DNA of 64,000 nt from Tetmemena sp. SeJ-2015 (GCA_027382625.1 JAJKFJ010021234.1:145281-209280), one strand, 5' to 3'. Counted from the stretch's first letter, positions 48,287-60,650 are shown. The notes: generated from the sequence alone by a model not told the origin. Translations and numbers: made by a program.

Positions 48287-49700
48287 TCATTTCTCATCTC
48301 TGAGAAGAATCAATACTTGTATCTAAATTAAATCAATATTATATTTTATATGCATTTAAAGATTATCCTTTCTATCTTGAGGTGGAATTATTATTTTCAG
48401 TCTAAATTTTAGCTTCCTCTTGTTCATCATCTTCAATTCTATGCCTGCTTTGACTTTTGACAAATTGTTTTCCTTGAGTGTGCTTGAGATTCTCATTTGC
48501 TTTTCATTATCATCTCCCTCTATCTAGTCCAAACTCTCTATTAGGCTTTTCTCAAGGGATGACTGCTTTCTTTGCTCGCTGCTCTTCTTTTGATTTTTGG
48601 GCTAGCCGCCTTTTTATTCTCTTTTAGTCATTCTTGCCCAGAAACCTTTCTTCTGCACTGATTGCTCAATTTCACTACTTGAATCTCTCCTACCATCTCC
48701 ACCGCTTCCCGTTCTTTACCCTCCGCTACCAGTCTCTCCCTCTACAAAATAAGAGAATATAGGGATAGCTAAAAGGTTAAATTCCTCAGAGCTGCTGCTC
48801 AGAGTCTTAACTGATGGGCGCTGGATCTTAAAGTTAGCCACGGATCCTCTTTCCGATTGAGTCTCAGGTGGTGCCAAAGCGAATGCATGTATGTTATTAG
48901 TGATTCTATAGGCAAAGCAATTCAGCAGAAAACAAAGGACGAAAGAACTCATCAGAATAGCAGTCACTGCTATTGCAGCCTGCTGATCTTAGACGTAACT
49001 AGCCAAGAAATTACCAAACCCTTAACTGTCCTCGTCGTTATCAATTGAAGATACCTCCGCCTAAACTTTGATATAGACTCCTATTCTCATCACGATCAGC
49101 AGAATATACAGTAGCACTACAATCATTGTTTAGATGTATAGAAATTAATGAAATGAGATGCAATCTTTTCGTATTTCTTAATGAAGTTGATGAGTCTGAT
49201 ACTCTTGATGTGATCTATGAGTGCTATTAGAAGTAAACCATGAATCACTAATAGCATTGACCCCACCATTTCGAACATGTAGAGTACACTAGTCAAAGTT
49301 TTGAGATACTTGCAGTCGCTTGAGGGCTCTAAATGGTTGCACTTAACATCGGGGATGTAAAAAGGCGCTGAAGAAAATCCTATGCAAGCATTGAGAAGGA
49401 TAAAAATGGCATTATATGAACTCATATAAATCTTAAAATTGATGGCCCAAAATAAGAAGAAGTATGCGCAGATCTTAATCCTTCTCTAAAAGCGTCTGAT
49501 TATCCGCAGTTCCTTAATCTCTCTAAGTCTTTCTATAGAAGCGAATCTCAGATTGGAAGACATCTCGCTCATTAAGGACTCTTAAAGTCTGTTCTCATCA
49601 TCTTCCATGCTCTCAGGTTTGGTTGTCTTTTTTATGAAAGATGAAGAGCGACTTGAGATATTACAAAATAAATTCCATAGCAAGTATAAAAATGCTTTTT
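48287..49700 (-). CDS. Multi-span membrane protein with long cytosolic tail, copy 2
   Basis: The coding stretch begins with a charged cytosolic helix (ERLREIKELRIIRRFQRR), followed by hydrophobic segments near 49460-49380 (AYFFLFWAINFKIY, AIFILLNACIGF), an outside loop with two cysteines (DVKCNHLEPSSDCKYL), segments SVLYMFEMVGSMLLVIHG and MIVVLLYILLIVMRIG, and a last one, AVTAILMSSFVLCFLLNC. A tail rich in Ser, Lys and Gln (REQKGGQPKNQKKSSEQRK) ends at TGA 48287-48289. One frame change at about 49125 separates two long coding parts and is probably an IES. The start upstream of 49650 is not fixed. Tandem with the similar gene at 45.4-48.0 kb. Confidence 0.5.
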
Positions 49701-49709
49701 GAGCTCGCA

Positions 49710-50300
49710 CTACGACGGAATTCCATAATTTAACTTATTAAATTTCTATAATTCTAAAAGAAAGTGCTTTAATAGGATGTGATTTATTCTCTAAAAATGG
49801 GCACTTGATACCTTTCCTCACTTTTATTATTGTAATATGCACTCTCTATCTTTGAAAATTCTTGGAAAAGGATTGAATTAAGAGGAAGCCTCATTTTATT
49901 TGGACAAATTTCGGATAAATAAATCAAGGATATTAGTTAGTGACATATGTGAGCGTCATCGATTAATTTTGATAGGAAACCATTCTATGAGTGCTTAGCT
50001 CCTATGATTAGCAGAATAAATTTCTATTGAAGTCTAAAAATAAATATTGTTTATATCATATTTAAAAAGTCCTAGCAGGATATACATAATCACTTTATTA
50101 ATATACTATTGCATGAAAAAATTTCTATTTTATTTATTAAATAAGAAATTGCGTTTGAATTTGTAATAGTTGCATTATAATATAATATCTCGACTCTATT
50201 TTAATTAATTGCTTAGGTAGAACCTTCTACACAATAATGACTTCGTCATCAACTTTGCCACATTCATCCAGATACTTTCATTTTATAAGTTAGACTTATA
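49710..50300. other. AT-rich intergenic region, divergent promoters
   Basis: Spacer between a minus-strand membrane gene and the plus-strand phosphotransferase. AT-rich, no recognised element. Confidence 0.35.
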
Positions 50301-50306
50301 ATTTTT

Positions 50307-52350
50307 ATGAGAACATAAATAAATCGATACTAGTTCTCGTTCTCAATCTTCTCTGGCTTTACTCCTTACATTTCCGACGATGCAGCAGAGAAACTGAAGA
50401 CTTATAAATACGCTGGTGGAGACACAGGCATCTTGTATCGCTACTTCTACAATCCAGTAGCTTTGAAGTTAGTCAGCTATCTTCCAGATACAGTTGCGTA
50501 AGTACCATCCATAATCTATGCAGTACTATTCTCTTCTTTTTCTATTCATTCTCGGATTTTAAGTCTTAGCAAACGATTTTGAAGTGCTTAAATTGAATAG
50601 AGAAATTCTGCCCTCTCTCTTGAAATAACTTTTTAACATAAATCTTCAGAAGTTAATGAAGACTGAATGATTTTTCATCCTTTTATGAAAAAGATTTGGA
50701 TTTTGAATGTCTAAGCTTTTCTATAGGCCAAATCTAGTAAGTAATGTCATTTCAAAAACAGAAAACATAAAGAAGGAGTTTGCTTGATATTCTAGAATCA
50801 ATCCAATGCTCTAAAATGAGGCTCATACTTTATTTGCTCATCTCAGCAGGCATTGCTGATAAGACTCACATCATCTTTTTCAGCAAAAGATTTTGCTTTA
50901 ATTGAATTACTAATCCATTTTGTTTAGTTGACTTTGATCGGTTTCCTATGTACAGTGATCCCTTTCATCATGCTATTCTCTCTATATGGTCTTGATTTTG
51001 AAGGGCCTGTATCTCCATGGTGGTGCTATATGGAAGCAGCTGCATACCTCATTTACAGAATACTAGATGAAATGGACGGGAAACAGGCAAGAAGAACTGG
51101 AAATTCTAGTCCTCTAGGCTTCAAAAATAAAGATACTCTCATAATAAATTTGCTTATTGTTTGACCATGGTTGCGATTCTATGACCGCCGGCCTATTCTC
51201 TCTGATGATTTTAAAGACACTTCAGTGTGGAAACGGTATTTTGGTTTTATCAACATCGCAGCAGTTTGCCAATCTTTCTACTTCTGCACTTTAGAAGAGT
51301 ACTACATTCATAGAGTTAAATAAGGATTATATAAATTTCACATTGGTGGTCTCTATCTAGGAGTTGGAAATGGAGTGACTGATGCTTCAATCGTCCTGAT
51401 AGCCCTTTTCATAATATAAGGAGCCACCAACTGTGAGTTTTTCGCAAGAACCTTTACTCTAGAGCTCTCTAGTGAAACTTAAATTACAATGAAGTACGTG
51501 CAATTGCTTGTTTGGGTAGTAATCATCTCTCAATTCTTCGCCACAGCATACAAGTAAGTTCTTTAATCTCCCCTCTTAATATCTTTAGTATTATTTGCAT
51601 CTTAACGAAAAAGCAAAAGCCAGCAGGTGAGGAAGACCTTGGAGAAAAAGTTGAGGGAAAGAGACTTATTCAGCAGATTGTCGCTTTCTATATCATCTTT
51701 GGTCTCATTGCTTTCGCTTCAACCAGAAATGAAAACCCTATAATTAATACCAACCCTCTAATAAACCTTAAAAAATAGTTCCCTAAACATTTTAAATCAT
51801 TGATAGGAATACCATGCTTACTATTTGTCTCAATCTACTCTCATAACACAATTCATATCCAAGTATCTCATGTGAGTCGCTAAAAGTTCAACCCTTGGAC
51901 AAGACTCATGCTAATGAATTCACTTGTGTTAGCTCTATATTGCCTGATCTCTCTCTTTTTCAAGTAAAAAATTAATGACCAAGTAACCTCTTTTATAGAC
52001 GCACCGTTAACCAATAAACTGTTATTATTGCATCTTAGAGTAAATTTTTTCGCTAAATAATTTACGTATTCTTCTTAGTAATCATGACTATCACTTTTTA
52101 CGCTCAATGGCATTACATCCTGTGCATGATCAGTGAAATGACTTCAATCCTTGGCATCAGTGTCTTTAGGACAAAGCAGTCATTGTAAAATGAGAAGGAG
52201 CCTCTTCTACTGAAATAGCAACTCAATGAATCCTAGGAATCTAAATCTAGCAGTGGTTCAAAGAAGAGTAAATCAAGTAAGACAGGTTAAAAAAAGCTTA
52301 AGATAATATTTGTAAAAATAAATGAGGAGTAACCAAGAGAGAAAAACTGA
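50307..52350 (+). CDS. CDP-alcohol phosphatidyltransferase (choline/ethanolamine phosphotransferase)
   Basis: This family makes phosphatidylethanolamine or phosphatidylcholine from CDP-ethanolamine/choline and diacylglycerol in the ER (Kennedy pathway). ATG 50307 starts MRTQINRYQF; the N-terminal block YISDDAAEKLKTYKYAGGD matches the family. The catalytic motif DG-x2-AR-x8-G-x3-D-x3-D is complete after an IES is removed: DEMDGKQARRTGNSSPLG joined to LFDHGCDSM. About eight hydrophobic segments follow, with WHYILCMISEM and LGISVF at the end, then a Ser/Lys tail. Introns: 50498-50726, 50737-50927 (around a 10-nt exon), 51554-51588, 51964-51998. One frame change near 51235 is unexplained. TGA 52348-52350. 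Choline or ethanolamine preference cannot be told. Confidence 0.9.
50727..50736 (+). other. 10-nt microexon of the phosphotransferase gene
   Basis: GCCAAATCTA is bounded by CTATAG on the left and GTAAGT on the right. It supplies the end of Ala plus Pro-Asn-Leu, giving VAPNLLTLIGF, the conserved APN-L-T-IGF segment of the family. Skipping it would break the frame. Confidence 0.8.
51118..51155 (+). other. IES with pointer GCTT inside the CAPT catalytic motif
   Basis: GCTT occurs at 51118-51121 and 51152-51155. Deleting 34 nt joins SSPLG to LLFDHGCDSM, completing the catalytic signature; otherwise the frame meets TGA before the aspartates. The spacer is AT-rich. Confidence 0.9.
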
Positions 52351-52359
52351 TAGACAACG

Positions 52360-52855
52360 ATGAGACCTCACTTAGAGATTCCAATTTAACCAACTCAACT
52401 AAAAATAATTTACCTTTCTTATTAAAACTACAAATACCGCTGGATAATGAATTCAAGGCTAGAAAAAGCAGTCAGAGGGTAACAACTTGGAGAGCGAACA
52501 AGATAAGACTAAGAGTAAGAAAATGACAAATAGAAACTATGGAGGGTTATGAATTTATTCTAAAGGCTGCTAACTTTAAATTGCATTTGCCTTTCTCATA
52601 TTTTAATACTTATGAAAAAATAGCCACATCTAAAAAAGGGTAGTGAACAAGCAACTTCATCTCAATATTTTTCACTTTATTTTTATTGAAAAATCTCCAA
52701 TAAGAGAATATTAAATCTTTTGGTAAATATAGTCATCTACTCTCATCTACGTTAATTATATGCCTTTTATATGCTTATCAGATAAAATTCCATGATCCTA
52801 TATAACCTCGACGCTTATTTTTGGATAAGATAATCTTTGTAACGATTCTATAGTA
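52360..52855. other. AT-rich convergent spacer
   Basis: Lies between the 3' ends of the phosphotransferase and the kinase. A plus-strand polar stretch to about 52550 may be untranslated. Nothing else seen. Confidence 0.3.
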
Positions 52856-52861
52856 TTAAAT

Positions 52862-55800
52862 TCATTCATCCTCTGAAGAATTAGTGTTAGTAGCCCCGCT
52901 CAATTGAGGTCCAGAGTTAGGACCACTCTTAATGAACCTGTGCAGTAAAACCTCTTCCGGAGATATCCTAGTGGCAGGATTCCAATCCAGCATCTTTCCT
53001 AGGATGTCTATAAACTCCAGATTCTCAAAAAGTTGGTTACTTGTCGTGTCAAATCCTTTCTTTATAATCTTTTTCATTTGAGTCATACCTTAGCTAAGGA
53101 CTGTATGCTACTTCTACAGAATTTTCTGATTATCTCTTCCTGTCACACAAATAATTAATATAAGCTTCAATGGACAAAATATTTCTTCATCACTCCAAAA
53201 ATTCCATAGTTTATGAGGTGTCTTCCATCTAGTGATTTCACTCTGCTTTTTAAAGAGAGCCATAGAGGGAATCCAGTCAGTATTTCTAAGAGGATAGATC
53301 CATACAATATAGTAGGAATTTTAATTAAAATCGGTGATTGGTTAAAATAATAAATGGAGAGTTGCAACTTCGTGTCAGTTGAAATCACTCAAACACCCCC
53401 TGATCTGCAGCTTGTTCGATAGCTTATCAAAAATTAATATGAGTTTCTCCTTTAATCATCTTCACAGCACCTCTCAGCAGCAAGATTTGATGTGCGCACT
53501 CATCTTCATTTCAAGATTATGCTTCTTTAAGAATTTTGTTCCTTACTAAATTTTTACTTATGCAATCTTCCCACACAATAATTCAAGGTATAAGTTCTTA
53601 AGAATTGTGTCTATCGATGTTAAAATTATTAATTTGGAACTTCATGTCATGATTATTCCATTTTAAAATATCTAATTTAATTCTCTTTTTTAATAAATTC
53701 TCAGCTATAATTAAGAAAGAGGTTATAACCTAATTAAATTAAATAGATCCTAAGCTCCAAATATCAAACACAAAGATGATTTTTTACTGATATGATTACA
53801 TAGTTTAATTAATACAAAGGAGCATTAAGAAAAGTCTGATATCTCGTAGTTATTTTGAGTGCTGAATCTACGAGTTAAGTATTATTGTATCTCTGGAGGC
53901 AAGTACTCAGGAGTTGACATAGCGAATTCTCTCTGATCCTTAAGTACCTTGCCATCTGAGGATAGCATAAATGCCGACCCGAAATCTATGATTTTTAAAG
54001 ACCTGATTTCCTGAGTAGTCTCATCAAAGTCTATCAAGATGTTATCAGGTTTCAAATCTGCATGAACTATCCCTAAACGACTAAAAAGATCTAAGGCCTC
54101 ACTCATCCTCCTGATGAAGTATTTCTTAAAATTCAATTTAGATCAATCTTATTAAGAGATTAGTAAAATTAGACATGATTTTAGATTTGGTTTCTTGAGT
54201 TATATTTAAAGTCTTTGACCAAAGGAATCGAATTTCTGATTGAGTAATACAAAGACCAGTGATTCACTTTATAGATTCTCTCCCCCTTATAGAATTCTCC
54301 TTTTACTTCAAATAACTATTCATTTAAACTTCTGCCCTTTGCAAAGCTCATAAATCAACCAAGATCCTTCTTGTCTTCTACTGAATCCAAAAGTTAGCAT
54401 ATGTGCTGTGATATTAACTTTTTCGAATATAGAAATTATTTAAAATTAAGATCCTCTAGTATCTTTAGCACTTTTAACAATTTTTTGAATCTAAAGTTCA
54501 ACTAAAGCAGAAGAATCGCATTGATTTCCTTGTTTCGGGAATTATTTCATAGCTACATACTCTCCATTCTTTTGACCAAGCCATACTATAGCTATACCTC
54601 CTTTTCCAAGGATTTTAACTTTCTTATAACCTGCCGGGCATCTATTTCCATATGTCTACTTTTCTTGATCTGAAAGCATCACTTCTTTTGGAGGAGGTCC
54701 TCCAGTATTTTGATTGATGACCTATTTTTGTTAACTTTATGGTTTAGGTGCATTACTAGTATGACTAACCCTGTTCTAACATAAAAAATAAATTAGTTCT
54801 AAGATGTAGCATTTTGTTAGGGCTACTAACTCTACTTCTAAGATTTAGCTAAGACAACATTGGTTTACTAGAAACTTGCCGCATTATTTTTTGGCGCTCC
54901 TTAAGCCAATATTTGCTACTCAGCTAAATTAATCATTGATGTGGGAATCTGTTGTTGCACTTGAGTAGGTATGTTCTCATTACTTGTTACCTACTCTCTA
55001 TGCCTTCGGGAGGAATTCTAAGATCCACTATTTTATTGAATAGGGACAGATTAATAACTTAACTCAATCATCTTGAAGAAGATTATTCAATTTTATAGAT
55101 TGTGTATTGAGATAGAGCTGTTGTTATAAAGGAGTAGCGAACTTCTAAGGCTAGGAGGGAACTTGAATTTTCTTGATATCAATAGAATTCGTTTATTGCA
55201 TACTCGTTACTCTATTGTTTATTGAAACTTCAGGCAGCTAGGTGTAGTTTGCTTGGCCTTGAGTGTGAGTAGAGGATACAGATACGTTTGTATTGTTGTT
55301 CTGAGAAAGTGGTCTCAACAAATGATTTGATTAAGAGGCCACAGTTATCACATTTGTGCTATTCAAACTGCCATTTTTAAGAGTATCATTCATAAATTAA
55401 CTTTGGTTATTTGATGGCGGATATTACTGTTGTTGCTGATTCTAGTTTGAACTAGAGTGGATATTTGAATAGTGCGCCATGCTTGCTCCCTCTTATTGAT
55501 ATTGAGCTGTCACATATTGCTGAAAGTTGTTAAACGATTGAGGGATTTAGTTTTGATGCTTTTACTAAAGTACGCTTCCTTGCCCGCATATCTGCTTTAG
55601 TCTTTAATTTTTTGACTCCATAATTTGAAGAACTGTCTTAAAATTATATTCATTAAGTAAAACATTATTGAGGTAACTCAACTCTAAAAATTATTGAAGT
55701 GTCTGATAGTATTACTATTGCTCCTCAGTCAAACTTAAGCCTTGGAAGTTTGTAGACTATACATTTCCGATCTACTTTTAATCAGCGGCTCTTCTTTGAG

Positions 55801-56722
55801 ATCCATCGGGCCTTCCACCTGCGGGCAGTGATTAATGGAAGCTATCTTTTTCAAAATTTGAGTAGCTCCTATCAGCTGTAGAGGAGAGGCCTTGACCACC
55901 TCTCAACTGATTCCTCTGTCGATCCAATATCTAAGTAGAAAGGGCGCCTTGAAACCCATTATGATATTGCGATGCTGATGATTGATGGTGATGACCTAAC
56001 TCACTAGGCACTCTTTGTAAGCTACTTGAACCTGCATTTTGAGTTTAGTTTGTAGTTGACTGTGGATTTTAGCTGAGATATGAAATAGTTTGCCCTTTTT
56101 ATGCATTACTCTAAGTGGTGGCAGATGCCTTGCTCATATCCAAAGTTCCCCCAGAAACTATCGTATATGAAGAGGATTAAGTATTTGAGTATTGCTGTAA
56201 GTTTACTTCACCTGGCAGCTCAAAGAATTAAATCTATCAAAAATAAATGACAAATTTAATTAAATTACTTGTAGAATTTAGAAATACTCACAAAGTAAGA
56301 AATGCAAATTAAATGCCTAATATTTTAACATTAAGTGATCATAGAATCATACTATGAATTTAATGAATTAAATTCATAGTTATTTTTTATCATAAATGTG
56401 TTAAAGAATTATTTTGGTTGAGATAGGCAGCTTTGGATTGAAGTTAATTTGCATGATGGTCATTTGAGGGCGTTACTTTGCTGTGATATTGCTGCAAGAC
56501 TTGACTGTTAATAGCATTCATGGTGGTAGCAGTTCTTTTTTCAGTCTGGGTATTTCTTTTTTTGAACATTTATTTCTTGGAGGAGTTACCATTTCTTGCA
56601 TGCTGACCTCCTATTGGAGAATCAGCTGGCAAGCTACCTGCTGCATATATCATACCATTGAAAGCCATTTGGTTCTTAAATTTCTGAGAATTACGGTTAG
56701 AGGGATCCAACAGCTTCAACAT
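52862..56722 (-). CDS. Protein kinase with long Gln-rich N-terminal region
   Basis: ATG 56722 starts MLKLLDPSNRNSQKF. About 500 residues are Gln/Ser/Asn-rich. The kinase domain starts near 54680: CPAGYKKVKILGKGGIAIVW (Gly loop), VAMKQF (ATP-binding Lys), then the catalytic loop HADLKPDNILI, the DFG segment IIDFGSAF, and STPEYLPPE of the activation segment near 53900. The C-lobe has a helix LLEILTGFPLWLSLKSR and LGKMLDWNPATRISPEEVLLH, ending SSEDE at TGA 52862. All catalytic residues are present. The HAD variant of the HRD motif and the wide insert point to a DYRK/CLK-like or ciliate-specific group, but that is a guess. Introns or IESs break the frame near 54150-54350, 53400-53880 and 56230-56410. 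Confidence 0.8.
56351..56380. repeat. Perfect 13-bp inverted repeat with TGAA loop
   Basis: ACTATGAATTTAA at 56351-56363 is followed by TGAA and its exact complement at 56368-56380. It sits in the non-coding gap that splits the kinase N-terminal coding region, so it may be part of an IES. Confidence 0.6.
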
Positions 56723-57121
56723 TTTAAACCCAAATCAGTAGATATATTAAATTTCATTTATGTCCTTCCTGGAGTAGTCTGTTAAAATATTAGAATTAAT
56801 TAAACCCAAAAAACATTTAAGCAACTCAGTTTATAGCAAAACATGTTTATACTGAATACTATTTTTTAGATTCCACTTTCTTTAATTTTATATTTTTGTG
56901 CATCTTTTTAATTTGACTTAGTAATAGGTAAAATATAATTCTACTTTTGTTTTTTAAACTTCGTTTGAAGAAAAATATTATGGATTTTAAATTTTAATTC
57001 TTTGATATGATAGTTAATATAAATCTGAAGTAAGTTTAATTTATGTAAACCCAATAGTCTAATTTATATTGCTTTATATTAAGATTCACTAGTATAAATG
57101 AACATCGCACAATTTTAAAAA

Positions 57122-57919
57122 TCATTATGGAGTAACTGTGAAGAATCTGCATTTTTAATTATTTTCTTACTAATCCAAATACTTTGTCAATAAAAGAAAT
57201 ATATAGTTTTTCTTTCTCCTTTAAAGTTTTATTAAAGAAGCCTGTAATTGCTGTTTATTCTAATTAACATATATGCCTTTATCTTGAAACTAGTTTACTG
57301 CAGTTTTATATTACCTTAGATTGTTCAATTTTGAAATCTTTTTTATTTCTTGATTAAAAAAAGTTAGGTGGTTATTACTTTTGATTACTATTAATCTAAT
57401 TAGGCTTTATCTCCCTTTACTCACTTTCGAAATGATTTTTAGAACTGCTGTATGCTCTACGTAATTGGTTTCTAGTAATGGTATACAATCGACTCTTGCC
57501 TAAATATTGCTGCTAATCTTTAGGCATTAACTCTATTCATACCTTAAGAAATAATTAACAAATATAAATCGATAACGCTATATAATTTATTATTTTAGCA
57601 ATACTTTATTAACTTCTGTATTTCGAGTAACTCCATTTCCATTAATCTCTTTTAAAGTGTTTCTTAACTTATTACTTTTAAGCTAATACTGTTGAGTTTT
57701 TGAAAATTGACTTATGATATTTTCTTGCTTTTCTCTTTTAGATGAAAGACCATGAGTTTACTTTTCGTCTCCAATCTTAAACTCTTCATTTTAATTTTTA
57801 CTTTAATTGAGATTTTCTTATTCTTGGAATTTTTCTTAATTTTCTGTGTTGTTAAGATGCGAATCAAATTAAGAAGTTTGATCTTTCTTAAGTGCAGCAA
57901 ATTTATTATTTTTGGCCAT
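57122..57919 (-). CDS. Polar coiled-coil-like protein, unknown
   Basis: A single ciliate-code frame of 798 nt (265 codons) runs from ATG 57919 (MAKNNKFAALKKDQTS) to TGA 57122 with many TAA/TAG Gln codons. The first half is rich in Gln, Lys, Glu and Asn and helical (TENQEKFQEQENLNQSK). The middle (57600-57500) is AT-rich and hydrophobic-aromatic and might be an in-frame IES. The end is Lys/Gln-rich. No domain recognised. It stands between the kinase and the EF-hand gene, all on the minus strand. Confidence 0.45.
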
Positions 57920-58076
57920 TTTGATTTGCCTGTATATGTAATTGTCACTGTTTAGCTTGTTATCCATGTTCTTATTAAGAGTAAACAGTTTCTCAAATCT
58001 CACCAAGTCCTCTTCCCACTTTTAAAAATTCTTCTAGCCACTCTTAAATAAATAGCACATGCTTAATATATACTAT

Positions 58077-59270
58077 TCATTAATTTTTACTTTAAAATAT
58101 TGTATTTAAATTTAATCTTAGCTTTGATTGATGATGGAGTTTAAGCATTTCTTATATCTAAATCAATTTCAATAGGTCCTTCAAATATAATTAAGAAGGT
58201 AATGTTTTAATATCTTCAAAGAGAAATGCCTTGCGTCTCCCTCCAGTTTTATCTTATTAACTTGAATTTATATCTCTAAGATGCTTAGAGTTGAAGATTG
58301 CAGTTTCTAGAAGATACCTATCTTGATAGTCTTCGCCACTCCGACTCCTATTCTGCTCATAAATACCTCATATATAAAATATAATATAGCTTGATATGAG
58401 AAGATTCGTCTATCTCTTCAATCAGTTTGTCATGCTCACTCTTTTTAGAGAGGTAGTCCATTAAAGTGTTAAGGCTAAAAGGCAGGAATAATCTTATCCA
58501 ACATTGCACCTTTCCTTCGTAAAACAAAGCGCAGTCTTTTCATTATCTCTCTAAACCCTACACATTTAATTAACCATCTGGAAAGAGGAGAAAAAATATT
58601 TTGGTGTGCGTCTGTCAAGTACTACTTACTTTAATTAGCTTGTTGATTGCTTGCGAAATTTATGAACTCCTCTAAAGTCATTTCACCCTTTTTCTAAGGC
58701 CTTCCTAATTCAAATAACTCCTCAAGATCGTTCTTGTCAATCTTAAAATCATTCGAATAAATTATTAAAACTAATTTTGAATTTTGTAAACAAAGATGTT
58801 ATTGGACTGAAACATATCATAAAGCTCGCCGACATCTAAAGTCTGAGAGCCATCCTCATCAAAGCGATTAAAAACGCTTTCAACTTCTCTGTGTTTCCTC
58901 ATTTCGATGGAGGTTTTTTTGTATTCGACTCGAGCTGTTTTTGGGCAATCATTTAATTTAGAATAAGAGTAAATTCAAATAAGCATAAATTAAATAAAAT
59001 AAATATAAATGCACCTTAATCCATTTTATTGTTTCATAGGGAAGACTCTACTTTTTATTAGTCTTTCCAGTCTCTCCTTCTTAATCTGAAGAGGAATCTT
59101 CCAAGTTTTGAGACGCTTGATCAATAAATTAGTAAGTGAATGATGGTATAAATTTTGCTTGTTTCAGTTTCTGCAGAATAGCAAGTACTTGCTTCTACTC
59201 CTTGCTCTGTTAAGGTTATTGGTTTCCTCCATTAAATTTGGTTTTTACTATTTCTTTCTACGGATTAAAT
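58077..59270 (-). CDS. EF-hand calcium-binding protein
   Basis: Coding begins near 59270 with a Gln/Lys-rich part (KEQKQVLAILQKLKQAKFI), then a segment LPYETIKWIK, a gap with splice-like edges (GTGCAT... to AACAG), and EYKKTSIEMRKHREVESVFN. An EF-hand loop DEDGSQTLDVGE follows with Asp/Asp/Ser/Thr/Glu at the metal positions. After a short break a degenerate second hand appears (KNDLEELFEL, then KKGEMTLEEFINFA). The remaining part is basic (FREIMKRLRFVLRRKG) then helical (KKSEHDKLIEEIDESS) and ends at TGA 58077. Two or three frame breaks remain unplaced. Likely calcium-responsive; partner unknown. Confidence 0.65.
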
Positions 59271-59279
59271 AAGCAAATT

Positions 59280-59555
59280 TATATAAACTAGTCAACGTAT
59301 TAAATATTAATTCACTCGTAAAATTGATGAATATATTTCTTAGGTGTAATTATAAATAAATTAAATCGTTTATCCATATTTTTAATTGGATTATCACTAC
59401 AAAAATGTAATCTTTTGCTAGATAAGATGATATTTTCAGAGATAATAAAATATGATAAGATTGATTCTGATAAATTTAACTACGCATTTCTGATGAGTTT
59501 TGAATTTAAATGTAATAAAATATAGATTTGGCTCCATAATAATAATTTATAATTT
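59280..59555. other. AT-rich divergent spacer
   Basis: Separates the minus-strand EF-hand gene from the plus-strand gene at 59.56 kb. Nothing recognised beyond high AT content. Confidence 0.3.
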
Positions 59556-59558
59556 AAA

Positions 59559-60650
59559 ATGGATAGCAAAAGATTCAACATACTACTTATTATTCCCTTA
59601 TTTATATTGATTATCTAAGATTAGACTTTATAAGTACAAAGTCATTTTCAAATGAGAAGAATCCAGCTGCTCTTTAGTTAAAGAAAGGACTTTCGGCAGA
59701 GAGATAACCGAGAGGCACCTCTCCTAAAATTTAAACAAATCCTTTCTCTAACCCATTGGAAAATACAGATTACATTTAAGGTGGTGGAGAAGTTGGAGGG
59801 AACACTAGCAGTCACGGAAACTAGACAATTGGCGCATAAGCTACCTACAGGGATGCAACTCCGTCAAAACACAGGAGGAACTTACTTAAATCTAAATTTA
59901 GCAGCAAAAATCAACTCAGTCACAGATAATGAAATAGCAGGAGGAGGGTTTAAGACAGCTAGAGTCCATTCAATTGGCAGTTTCAATCATATTGCCTATG
60001 AATAGTTGAACTTGAACCAGACTTAGACTAATTCTAAAATATCAGGAACACTAAGACAAGGCGCTACTGGAGGTGCTAATATTCTATCTGATTTTGGTGA
60101 AGCCAACAGGGCAGCATCCAGATAAATTGCCACTCTCAAGAAGATAAACTCAACCTAGCTTTTGGAGAAGAACGAAAGTGTAGAGAAAGAGCCATACAAG
60201 TAGTTTGTATAATATGAGGAACATTAGCGAAAGCTCATTCTTGAATAGTAGATTTTGTCATAGCCTTCGAGTTTACAGAAAAGGAGAGATAAAAGATCAA
60301 AAGCTTTTCAACAGGATCCATTGAGACTCACTAAATATAAGGCTCTTGATGACTAAGAAAGAGAGGAGAGAGTTACTATGACTATCTATAGAACGGGAGA
60401 AGATTATGCATCCCAAGAAGGCTTTAGACAAAGCATGGGCTTTTAAACTGCTCGTGCAACAGGATTTGGAATGCAATAATCTCTCAGCCAAGCAAATTTG
60501 TTACCGAATATTGCAACATCAAGAGGATAGCTTTTGAGTTCTGAAAGTCGTGGAGATCCTCTATTGAGCGCCCGAGCAGAGAAGGCTGCAGATTCTATAA
60601 CTTCATTAAGAGCAATGTCTAGGGTAATTAAAAAAATTGGATCATTATGA
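59559..60650 (+). CDS. Polar protein, unknown (approximate model)
   Basis: Coding-like frames fill 59640-60650 on the plus strand. The best reading from about 59660 is KNPAALQLKKGLSAERQPRG..., then GGGEVGGNTSSHGNQ, changing frame near 59930 into EIAGGGFKTARVHSIG and a long polar stretch with Gln, Ser and Arg (KALDDQEREERVTMTIYRTG) to TGA 60648. The ATG at 59559 heads a hydrophobic AT-rich stretch that may be non-coding. No domain recognised. It may be the 5' part of the next gene, since only a short break separates them. Confidence 0.4.
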
